Source: a virus. Taken from it: 32,219 nucleotides of DNA. The notes beneath the pieces are model-generated. The model saw only the letters and a program-made list of their open reading frames with translations. It was not told the DNA's origin and did not search any database. The stretch covers positions 1-32,219 of IMG/VR virus record IMGVR_UViG_3300035689_000060. One strand, 5' to 3'. Both the position numbers and the translations under genes were made by a program. Position 1 is the stretch's first letter, and every line of letters starts with the position of its first letter. Shown here piece by piece: positions 23,500 through 28,906 of this stretch.

Positions 23500-24198
23500 T
23501 TATTTGTTAAAAGCAAAAACATTTGTGCATGCAGGGAACCATGATTTCTGCCAAGTATCATAATCTCTTGATTTGAATTTACCGGTGTTCCCTACATCTT
23601 TAAAATCTGAATATTGGTTTTGATGTTTTTCAATTATATTCCAGAATCTAGGTAGGCTTCCATCGATATCAAAACTCCACTCGTAAACCAATTTTTTAAA
23701 TACTTTATTGGTATTCTCTAGGATCAGCATTTCTGCTCCTTCAATATCCATCTTGCAACAATCAAATTTTGCTGCCTCCTCATCGAAGTTTAAACATTTT
23801 ACTTTGATGCCTTTATTATTCCATTTTTTGACTATTGAGTTTCTCCATACGTTGCCGTTATTACCTATGAATAAAACTAATTCTTTTGTTTGATCATGGA
23901 CTAATGCATGCTGTTCAATATCTGCCCTAAACCCATTTAGCATTAAGTTCTTTTGAATCATCTCGCAGTTATAAGGATCTGGTTCGTATATGGTTACCTG
24001 AGCCCCTTTTGAACAAGCTAGCAAAGCAAAGGCACCTACATTCCCTCCGCAGTCCATCCATCTTTCCCCCTTATCAATAGTCATTCCTTTTTTCAGGTAG
24101 GTTTTATTGCCTATGACTTCTTCGAATGTTTTTATATCCGAAAATCCTTCCCGGTAAAAGAAATGAATTCCATCTATAGACCCTCTTTTTAAAATCAT
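23500..24198 (-). CDS. FkbM-type SAM-dependent methyltransferase
   Basis: A 232-residue methyltransferase of the FkbM group, which usually methylates hydroxyl groups. Motif I MDCGGNVGAFA (48-58), acidic motif YEPDP (71-75) and the family hallmark KMDIEGAE (149-156) are all present; the C-terminal part is aromatic-rich. The start overlaps the ParB-like stop as ATGA and its stop is 4 bp from the TET/JBP-like start, so these three are one translational unit. In this setting it might methylate an oxidised base in DNA, or a phage/host glycan. The substrate is inference. Confidence 0.85.
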   Translation of the reverse strand: MILKRGSIDGIHFFYREGFSDIKTFEEVIGNKTYLKKGMTIDKGERWMDCGGNVGAFALLACSKGAQVTIYEPDPYNCEMIQKNLMLNGFRADIEQHALVHDQTKELVLFIGNNGNVWRNSIVKKWNNKGIKVKCLNFDEEAAKFDCCKMDIEGAEMLILENTNKVFKKLVYEWSFDIDGSLPRFWNIIEKHQNQYSDFKDVGNTGKFKSRDYDTWQKSWFPACTNVFAFNK

Positions 24199-24773
24199 AA
24201 CTTTTGCTTTTCTGCCTTAAGATGTTCTATAATCATAGCACCAACATAGGCACCCTGTTCCCTCCAGAACTTGACTAGTTCAAAAGCTTCTTCATAGTGC
24301 TCAAGATCAAATTCTATTTGAATAGCTTTCTTTACCCCGGAAGTCATATCTTCTAGCTGCCCATTCGCCTCATCATCATCTAAGATATCATAGTCTGGAG
24401 TCTCACCCCAATTTGGAACTTCTAAACCCCACTCATTTAACAATTCAGGTTCCCATTCGTTCGCAAGCATATCCCAATCCCATTCACCGAAGCCTACATT
24501 ATCCTTAATTATAAACTGCTTTTGTTCATCTTCTGTGAGATCATCCGCAAAGATGATAGGAACTTCCTTGAGACCTGCTTCCTTACATGCCTTCAGCCTC
24601 ATGTTACCACCTAGCACAATCATGTCGGCATTCACCACGATAGGCCTAATCTCAAGCATCTTTGGGAACTCCTGAATAGAATTGACTAGCTTTCTGAACT
24701 TGTCATCCTTGATGATACGGGGGTTGTTCGGATTACTTTTTATCTCCGAAAGTTTGCAGCTTCTGATTTCCAT
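24195..24773 (-). CDS. ParB-like nuclease-domain protein
   Basis: A 192-residue protein with an N-terminal ParB/sulfiredoxin domain: ...LSEIKSNPNNPRIIKDDKF (14-19 NPNNPR), GGNMRLKACKEAGLKEVPII (55-74, the GGxxRxxA nucleotide/phosphate loop). The C-terminal half is acidic and likely regulatory. In phages such domains accompany DNA modification genes and are thought to bind or cut nucleic acid or act as NTPases. TAATG overlap with the 64-aa gene and ATGA overlap with the FkbM gene. Not a partition protein: no ParA or centromere-like repeats are seen. Confidence 0.85.
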   Translation of the reverse strand: MEIRSCKLSEIKSNPNNPRIIKDDKFRKLVNSIQEFPKMLEIRPIVVNADMIVLGGNMRLKACKEAGLKEVPIIFADDLTEDEQKQFIIKDNVGFGEWDWDMLANEWEPELLNEWGLEVPNWGETPDYDILDDDEANGQLEDMTSGVKKAIQIEFDLEHYEEAFELVKFWREQGAYVGAMIIEHLKAEKQKL

Positions 24774-24967
24774 TAGTCTAGCTTTTCGTTTGCTACTTGT
24801 AAAGTTTCCACAGGTGTCACATCCTTTTCTTCTAATTTGTTCGGGATACCTGCATCATCTAAAAGCTTCTTGAAAAGGTGTGCTAGATCAAAGATTCCAT
24901 CTTCATTGTCAAGGGTGATGCTGATCACTTTTTTCTCGCTGTTAAAATTTAATTGAAAGTTTGCCAT
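24773..24967 (-). CDS. small hypothetical protein
   Basis: A 64-residue acidic protein (MANFQLNFNSEKKVISITLD...). Predicted beta strand followed by helices; no motif recognised. Overlaps the ParB-like start (TAATG), so it is co-translated with the modification genes. Similar short proteins often lead such operons, but no role is known. Confidence 0.6.
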   Translation of the reverse strand: MANFQLNFNSEKKVISITLDNEDGIFDLAHLFKKLLDDAGIPNKLEEKDVTPVETLQVANEKLD

Positions 24968-24973
24968 GGTTTT

Positions 24974-25231
24974 TTATTTAGGTTGATTCATTTTTTGTTC
25001 GTGCTTTTCCTCAAGGTATTCCCGGTAGCTTTTGGTGTCCCCCATAGTATCGTGACAGATCCTGCACAAGGCCATAAGGTTTTCTATGTAATCCGCTGTT
25101 TTGCTGCCACCCATTCCCCTTGCTTTGATATGATGAATGTCTACTGCCTGAGATCCGCAGGATTCACAGGGAATAAAATCAGCTATCGTGTAGCCAAAAT
25201 ATTCCATATAAATCTTGGTATGCTTTTTCAT
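24974..25231 (-). CDS. HNH endonuclease
   Basis: An 85-residue HNH nuclease. Zinc-type pairs C22-x-x-C25 and C56-x-x-C59, the core H33-H34 (DIHHIKARGMGG), N51 (ENLMALCRICHD) and H60 are present. Such small HNH proteins cut DNA and are often needed with terminase for packaging, though here it lies with the modification genes. The start overlaps the SSB-like stop as TAATG. Confidence 0.85.
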   Translation of the reverse strand: MKKHTKIYMEYFGYTIADFIPCESCGSQAVDIHHIKARGMGGSKTADYIENLMALCRICHDTMGDTKSYREYLEEKHEQKMNQPK

Positions 25232-25518
25232 TAAAAGGGTAGATCGTAATCTTCAGCTTCATAGGTCACCGGTGCTGTAGGCATCTTGTTAACCTCAGGG
25301 TTTAAATTTTCTTCTTTTTTGTAATCGTTTAGGGTAATGGCTACATCCTTTCCGTATTTATTTGGTTCATCAAAAACATTGATAGAAATGTTCACATACT
25401 TCTTTCCCTCATAGGTGTATGCGTGTGCCTCAGCATCGCTGATACAAAAAGAAGATGTCATCCAAGTAGGGTTTCTTTTCTTTCCACTTCCTAATTTTAC
25501 TTTTGGTTTGGTTTCCAT
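25231..25518 (-). CDS. SSB-like protein with acidic DLPF tail
   Basis: A 95-residue protein with a basic start (KPKVKLGSGKKRNPTW), a beta-rich middle (KKYVNISINVFDEPNKYGKD) and a Pro/Glu-rich linker ending EAEDYDLPF. The acidic tail ending in DLPF imitates the DDDIPF tip of bacterial SSB, which recruits replication and repair proteins. A single-strand DNA binding role next to recombination genes is plausible; the fold itself is not proven. It starts one base from the preceding stop. Confidence 0.6.
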   Translation of the reverse strand: METKPKVKLGSGKKRNPTWMTSSFCISDAEAHAYTYEGKKYVNISINVFDEPNKYGKDVAITLNDYKKEENLNPEVNKMPTAPVTYEAEDYDLPF

Positions 25519-25519
25519 A

Positions 25520-25837
25520 TTATGTGGTTTTAGGTTTTCTTCCTCTTTTCACCGGGGCTACTGCTTCCTCCTGTACTTCGGCACTTTCTTCCTCCTGCTG
25601 CCGATACCAAGTAGTATTTTCTTCGTTTGTGTACCATCCGTATAGATAGTTTACCAATTCCATTCGACAGCTACTGCACCAATGGCTGAAGTTGTGCTTT
25701 GGGTTAACATAGGTGGTATACAGGTAGATCAATTCCGTGTAGACTTCCTTGTCATAATTACGGATAAATGCGTGCTTCTTGTAGCTTTCGTACAAAGGCA
25801 TGTGCTTCTTGAATAGTTCTAAATCTTCAGGTGTCAT
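25520..25837 (-). CDS. hypothetical protein with CxxC and basic tail
   Basis: A 105-residue protein. A CxxC (HWCSSCRMEL) lies near 53-56, with aromatic residues around it, and the end has an acidic stretch (EEESAEVQEEAVAP) then an AT-hook-like KRGRKPK. Related proteins occur in Bacteroidota phage early regions. DNA binding is possible through the tail. ATGA overlap with the upstream gene. Confidence 0.6.
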   Translation of the reverse strand: MTPEDLELFKKHMPLYESYKKHAFIRNYDKEVYTELIYLYTTYVNPKHNFSHWCSSCRMELVNYLYGWYTNEENTTWYRQQEEESAEVQEEAVAPVKRGRKPKTT

Positions 25838-26040
25838 AGTTTTTGTAGTTTGTTTTTAACTTCTTCCCAATATTCATATTCTTTTGTTCCATACTTAGAC
25901 AATACTTTTAAGATTTCATCTACTGCTATTATTGCACATCTATTTGCAGCGTGTAAATCTCTTACATCATTGTACCCATGTATGCATTCACTCATTTTAA
26001 ATTTGATCAGCAATTGATCTGCCTTTGCACTTGGTGTCAT
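25834..26040 (-). CDS. small helical phage protein
   Basis: A 68-residue helical protein with an AANRCAIIAVDEIL centre and a WEEVKNKL end, a pattern (AKxCAxIAVDEIIxxL...WxxVKxxI) that recurs in short phage proteins without known function. ATGA overlaps on both sides. Confidence 0.65.
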   Translation of the reverse strand: MTPSAKADQLLIKFKMSECIHGYNDVRDLHAANRCAIIAVDEILKVLSKYGTKEYEYWEEVKNKLQKL

Positions 26041-26303
26041 AGTTCAAACTTATTAGTAAAATGATCCTCCACATAAAGATAGATAAAGGGTGCTGCGCTA
26101 GATATAAATATCGCTTCTAGTAAATCCGTTTTTAAAATTAGAAAAAAGAAGCTGATCCAGAAGGACATGCAAAAGGAACAGCTGAAGGGCTTGACCAACT
26201 TCCTACCTGTGACTTCTTTAAAAAATTTAGGAAAGTTCAGGATGTAGAAGTAGATCAGGGTTATCCCAATTGATCCTAGTACACTAACTGCGATTTGATA
26301 CAT
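26037..26303 (-). CDS. membrane protein with CSFCMSFW motif
   Basis: An 88-residue protein with three likely membrane segments (about 2-24, 45-60 and 64-78). A KPFSCSFCMSFWISFF motif lies at the second, reminiscent of the C-x-x-C-x-x-FW motif in DUF1360-type membrane proteins. Its role is unknown; superinfection or membrane targeting is only a guess. It overlaps the sigma-like gene end by 28 bp. Confidence 0.65.
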   Translation of the reverse strand: MYQIAVSVLGSIGITLIYFYILNFPKFFKEVTGRKLVKPFSCSFCMSFWISFFFLILKTDLLEAIFISSAAPFIYLYVEDHFTNKFEL

Positions 26304-26761
26304 GATCTAATTTTTTTAATTGTGATAAAAATTGAAGTGTGTGGGATTCCTGTTTGCTTACTTACCTTCCGGACTGAGCCAAGTTCCACATATAAACTTA
26401 GGATCTCCTGATCGTACCAATACAAGCCCTGCACTATCTTTGCTATCCCATCCGCTACTTCTTGACTGTTATCGATTTGCTGTTCTTCTTTTACGAACTT
26501 CATAATATCCTCCACAGGTACAAGGCTCCCGTATAGCCTGCCAAACTTCCCGTACTTTGAATTCGTTTGATTGCAGCAGATTCGCACTATCCAGAACTTG
26601 AAGACCTGCTTTCCTTTGGCTTCTAGTTCCCTGAGTTTGTCTGCATCATACTCCAGGACTATGACTGCTACCTCCTGCCTGAGATCTTCCCATAAGTCTT
26701 TCCCTATATTCTGAAATACATATTTAAACTCCTGATCGTATAGCCATCCTATCGCTTTCAT
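26276..26761 (-). CDS. sigma-70-like transcription factor
   Basis: A 161-residue protein with an N-terminal helical region like sigma region 2 (LWEDLRQEVAVIVLEYDADKL, KFWIVRICCNQTNS) and a C-terminal region 4-like HTH (YDQEILSLYVELGSVRKVSKQ, then GIPHTSIFITIKKIRSC). This resembles short phage sigma-like factors. It may redirect host RNA polymerase to late genes. The longer frame to 26821 was rejected, because ATG 26761 overlaps the upstream stop as ATGA. Its target promoters are unknown. Confidence 0.65.
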   Translation of the reverse strand: MKAIGWLYDQEFKYVFQNIGKDLWEDLRQEVAVIVLEYDADKLRELEAKGKQVFKFWIVRICCNQTNSKYGKFGRLYGSLVPVEDIMKFVKEEQQIDNSQEVADGIAKIVQGLYWYDQEILSLYVELGSVRKVSKQTGIPHTSIFITIKKIRSCIKSQLVY

Positions 26762-27009
26762 TTTAGGCTGATTACTTCGCCTGTGGGAAGCCCTGCAAAA
26801 TCGCAAAGCCATCCATTCCATTCAAACCTGATCTCCTTCTCACGGCCGTAATATGAGGCTGCTAGGAGTCTTATCTGCCTCTGGACTATCTCTATACTTT
26901 GAAAGCTACCTTTTCCCTTATTCATCCATGCAGACCATTCACCGCTTGAAAGCTTGTAGCGGATTTCAAGTGAATAATCTAGTGATGATTTGGGAAGCCC
27001 TCTAGCCAT
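26758..27009 (-). CDS. hypothetical protein
   Basis: An 83-residue protein, basic first half with LEIRYKLSSGEWSAW and a Trp/Phe-rich second half (IRFEWNGWLCDFAGLPTGEV). No motif recognised. It is the first gene after the structured RNA region and overlaps the sigma-like start as ATGA. Its start follows an A-rich leader (AATAGAAAATGG). Confidence 0.6.
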   Translation of the reverse strand: MARGLPKSSLDYSLEIRYKLSSGEWSAWMNKGKGSFQSIEIVQRQIRLLAASYYGREKEIRFEWNGWLCDFAGLPTGEVISLK

Positions 27010-27028
27010 TTTCTATTTTTTTATTTGT

Positions 27029-27040
27029 GGCATTTATGCC
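27029..27040 (-). other. small hairpin upstream of 83-aa gene
   Basis: GGCAT-AA-ATGCC on the minus strand, a 5-bp stem with a 2-base loop about 20 bp before the 83-aa start. It may block or position ribosomes, or be the 3' end of the structured RNA; no U-run follows. Confidence 0.35.
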
Positions 27041-27050
27041 GTAATAAGAA

Positions 27051-27106
27051 AGGCTACCTACTAACAACTCACATCCCAATTGTAGGCAGGTGGGATCACT
27101 TAGCCT
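27051..27106 (-). ncRNA. H-type pseudoknot RNA candidate
   Basis: Three perfectly complementary segments, interleaved. Outer stem AGGCTA (27051-27056) with TAGCCT (27101-27106); CCTAC (27057-27061) with GTAGG (27082-27086); ATCCCA (27073-27078) with TGGGAT (27091-27096). The last two cross, making an H-type pseudoknot inside a closing stem, in 56 nt. It begins 2 nt after the tRNA-like element on the minus strand. Function unknown; it could be regulatory or part of one RNA with the tRNA-like fold. Confidence 0.5.
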
Positions 27107-27108
27107 CG

Positions 27109-27213
27109 TAGTCATGGCAGGATTCCAACCTGCACGCACAAATATAGGGTATCTCATTGTGCCATCACTTTTACAAGCAGTTCCGATGTGTGTCTACATT
27201 CCACCACATGACT
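27109..27213 (-). tRNA. tRNA-like element (type II, aberrant anticodon arm)
   Basis: A 105-nt minus-strand cloverleaf. A perfect 7-bp acceptor AGTCATG/CATGACT with discriminator A; D arm GTG-N9-CAC in a Leu-like context (TGGTGGAATGTAGACAC); a long variable arm GCACAA/TTGTGC; and a perfect T arm GCAGG-TTGGAAT-CCTGC. The anticodon arm is abnormal: stem CATCG/TGATG (one G-U) encloses 16 nt instead of 7. The T loop has G in place of the invariant C56, and the D loop carries only one G of the usual GG. No CCA is encoded. It is probably a degenerate or decoy tRNA rather than a decoding one. It starts inside the XRE gene's stop codon. Confidence 0.55.
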
Positions 27214-27412
27214 ATATCTTTTCTTTGATCACTACCTCCAGACCTATAGCCTCACAAATCATCCTAAGATTGAACAGGCTTATGCTTTCCCATCCATTCT
27301 CTACCTGATTGATAGGTGCATGGCTTATCCCCAGCTTCTTGCATAGTTCTAGCTGCGTGTATCCGCTTTTCTTTCTTGATCTTCTAATTAGTAATCCTTC
27401 TTCTACGCTCAT
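27212..27412 (-). CDS. XRE/Cro-like HTH repressor
   Basis: A 66-residue Cro/CI-type repressor. The HTH is clear: YTQLELCKKLGISHAPINQVENGW, about residues 18-41, followed by SLFNLRMICEAIGLEV, standard for HTH_3. There is no dimerisation or protease domain. A strong -7 box and an inverted repeat lie just upstream (27430-27458), so it probably represses itself. Its TAG stop shares two bases with the tRNA-like element, so the same transcript would contain the structured RNA. Confidence 0.85.
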   Translation of the reverse strand: MSVEEGLLIRRSRKKSGYTQLELCKKLGISHAPINQVENGWESISLFNLRMICEAIGLEVVIKEKI

Positions 27413-27429
27413 TTGGTTTGTTATTTATT

Positions 27430-27458
27430 CAAATATAGGATTAAAATTAATATCCTAT
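27430..27458 (-). promoter_or_regulatory. XRE promoter and operator
   Basis: Minus-strand -7 box TATATTTG (27437-27430), exact match to TAnnTTTG. A 7-bp inverted repeat ATAGGAT (27435-27441) / ATCCTAT (27452-27458) with a 10-bp spacer overlaps it, about 20 bp upstream of the XRE start. The repeat half-sites on one face of the helix suit binding of a small Cro-like dimer and autoregulation. No good -33 TTTG at normal spacing was found. Confidence 0.6.
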
Positions 27459-27477
27459 TTTAAAAGGTGAATTTTGT

Positions 27478-27819
27478 CTAAAATGGTAGCATTTTAAATA
27501 TTCCCATGCTGATAAATTCGTCCCCCTTTTTAACTAAGCACTTCCTGACATTCAATTCAAAAACCATTTTGTCATTAAAGCCGTACTTTTTCTGTGCTAG
27601 ATCTAGCGTTGCCTTGATCGGGTTATCTATATCCGCTGATTTGGTGGAGAAACCAAAGAACAGTTCAACCCTCAGCATCTGCTCAGGATCTACTTTGCCC
27701 TTTGGCATTTTCAAAAGCATCATTCTTTCAAATTCAATGTAGGCCTTGGTTCGGAATCTTCGACCCCGGTAGGCTTCATTTACTGAAAGAGGCTTCTGGT
27801 TTATATTGAATTGAATCAT
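27478..27819 (-). CDS. RusA-like Holliday junction resolvase
   Basis: A 113-residue resolvase of the RusA family, which cuts Holliday junctions. The acidic metal site is visible: D63-x-D65-N (SADIDNPIKATLDLAQ) followed by D83 (GFNDKMV). The N-terminus MIQFNINQKPLSVNEAY is typical (PxxxNxxY). Length is normal. ATGA overlap with the 58-aa membrane gene stop. It would act with ERF in recombination. Confidence 0.9.
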   Translation of the reverse strand: MIQFNINQKPLSVNEAYRGRRFRTKAYIEFERMMLLKMPKGKVDPEQMLRVELFFGFSTKSADIDNPIKATLDLAQKKYGFNDKMVFELNVRKCLVKKGDEFISMGIFKMLPF

Positions 27820-27992
27820 TTGCAGGCCTTATAAACAAAATCCATAGCTATCGTAACCGCAGCTATGATAAATATAAACCATAGACCGCAGTCAAATTCA
27901 AAGTGCAAAAGGGTAAAGATAGTTAGCAGCGTAGTCTGGATGCTGAATAGATCCTGCTTTTTAGGAGTTAAATTTTCAATTAACTTTTTCAT
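27816..27992 (-). CDS. 58-aa membrane protein
   Basis: A 58-residue protein with a basic N-terminus (MKKLIENLTPKKQ) and two hydrophobic segments (SIQTTLLTIFTLLHF, then LWFIFIIAAVTIAMDFVY). Start ATG 27992 overlaps the methyltransferase stop as ATGA and its TGA overlaps the RusA start as ATGA, so it is a real coupled gene although short. Function unknown. Confidence 0.72.
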   Translation of the reverse strand: MKKLIENLTPKKQDLFSIQTTLLTIFTLLHFEFDCGLWFIFIIAAVTIAMDFVYKACK

Positions 27993-28906
27993 ATACTTAG
28001 CTGTTTATTTAGTTCGTTATTCTGACTTATGGCTTTAAAAATCTGATAGGCTACCTGTGGAACTATAGCGTTTCCTCCTGCTTTGATTGATTCGTTTCTC
28101 CATTTAGAAAAGGTAATTCCGTCCAGTCTTTCGGAAAGCCCATCATCTCCATCACAAATTGGGGAGACAGTTGGGAACATTTGGAAGTTTGTTCTAAATA
28201 ATTTATTGCATCCTTTAAATTGTTGTTTATTGGATTGTGGTTTTTTCTTGGAGCATTCCCCCTCCTGCCAGCTTTCATGTCCATAGCGCAAGGAGTTGGA
28301 AGAAGTCCCATACTCATCGCTCTGTTCAATGTCACAGAGTGCATTGAACCTTCCTTCACCTGTGTTGACTTCATCGTATTTGATGCGTTTGTCGCATCGA
28401 AGCATGTTGGAGTAGGTAGCATTGTAGGCAATGAACCAAATTCTATCCCTTCTGTGGGGAGCGTTAACACTTGCAGCTGGAAGTAAAAACGGTGTGACTT
28501 CGTAGCCTTGAGCTTCCAAATCAGATTGCACTTCATCGAATACCATCCCTCCATTCCAATTAACAAGCCCACGAACATTTTCGCCCACGATGTAGGTCGG
28601 CTGAATTTCTCGAATTGCTCTAAGCATCTCAGGCCAGAGGTGTCTGTCATCCTCCTTGCCGAGTCTCTTGCCTGCGGATGAATAGGGTTGACAGGGGAAC
28701 CCGCCTGTAAGGATATCAATTGATCCTCTGTGAATAGTGAAATCTGTCTTTGTAATGTCATGATAAGTGATTGCATTAGGCCAATAATAATTAAGTACTT
28801 TTTGTCCGAAGGGATTCCATTCGCAATGAAATACGTTTTCCCATCCCATCCATTCTGAGGCTAAGTCAAAGCCTCCTATTCCGCTGAATAGTGAGCCGTG
28901 TCTCAT
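27989..28906 (-). CDS. C5-cytosine DNA methyltransferase
   Basis: A 305-residue methyltransferase that transfers methyl from SAM to cytosine C5. Motif I LFSGIGGFDLA (6-16), motif IV GGFPCQPYS with catalytic C72, motif VI ENV (109-111), motif VIII HRRDRIWF (151-158) and motif X GGNAIVPQVAYQIF near 275-290 are all intact. The target-recognition region (about 160-270) is poorly conserved and is dual-coding with a second frame. Recognition sequence is not predictable. It may protect DNA from host restriction and supply 5mC to the TET/JBP-like oxygenase. Overlaps on both sides with neighbouring genes. Confidence 0.93.
   Translation of the reverse strand: MRHGSLFSGIGGFDLASEWMGWENVFHCEWNPFGQKVLNYYWPNAITYHDITKTDFTIHRGSIDILTGGFPCQPYSSAGKRLGKEDDRHLWPEMLRAIREIQPTYIVGENVRGLVNWNGGMVFDEVQSDLEAQGYEVTPFLLPAASVNAPHRRDRIWFIAYNATYSNMLRCDKRIKYDEVNTGEGRFNALCDIEQSDEYGTSSNSLRYGHESWQEGECSKKKPQSNKQQFKGCNKLFRTNFQMFPTVSPICDGDDGLSERLDGITFSKWRNESIKAGGNAIVPQVAYQIFKAISQNNELNKQLSI
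28063..28761 (-). CDS. nested out-of-frame gene inside the C5-methyltransferase
   Basis: A 232-residue frame (+1 relative to the methyltransferase) lying wholly inside it. Its sequence has family-like features instead of random shadow content: N-terminal MTLQRQISLFTED, RRMTDTSGLRCLEQFEKFSR, GWYSMKCNLIWKLKATKS, YFQLQVLTLPTEGIEFG, the repeated LPTPT/LPTPC motifs each followed by D, and LSPQFVMEMMGFPKDWTELP near the end. I recall proteins with this pattern (WSxxCxLxWKLKxTK...LPTPTAxD...LNPRFVAEMMGFP) adjacent to or overlapping C5-MTases in Bacteroidota phages. A longer start at 28776 is possible; 28761 is preferred by the MTxxxQISLF start. Function unknown. Confidence 0.65.
   Translation of the reverse strand: MTLQRQISLFTEDQLISLQAGSPVNPIHPQARDSARRMTDTSGLRCLEQFEKFSRPTSWAKMFVGLLIGMEGWYSMKCNLIWKLKATKSHRFYFQLQVLTLPTEGIEFGSLPTMLPTPTCFDATNASNTMKSTQVKEGSMHSVTLNRAMSMGLLPTPCAMDMKAGRRGNAPRKNHNPINNNLKDAINYLEQTSKCSQLSPQFVMEMMGFPKDWTELPFLNGETNQSKQEETL

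Noticed and set aside
24195-24773. ParB gene as part of plasmid-like partitioning
   Set aside because: There is no ParA gene or centromere-like repeat cluster, and the gene is coupled to FkbM and dioxygenase genes.
27109-27213. Functional tRNA-Tyr or tRNA-Thr reading of the anticodon region (GTA or TGT within TTGTAAA/CTTGTAA)
   Set aside because: Neither choice gives a 5-bp anticodon stem with a 7-nt loop; the only good stem encloses 16 nt, and the D-loop and T-loop bases are abnormal. A group I intron was rejected because the extra sequence is only about 9 nt.
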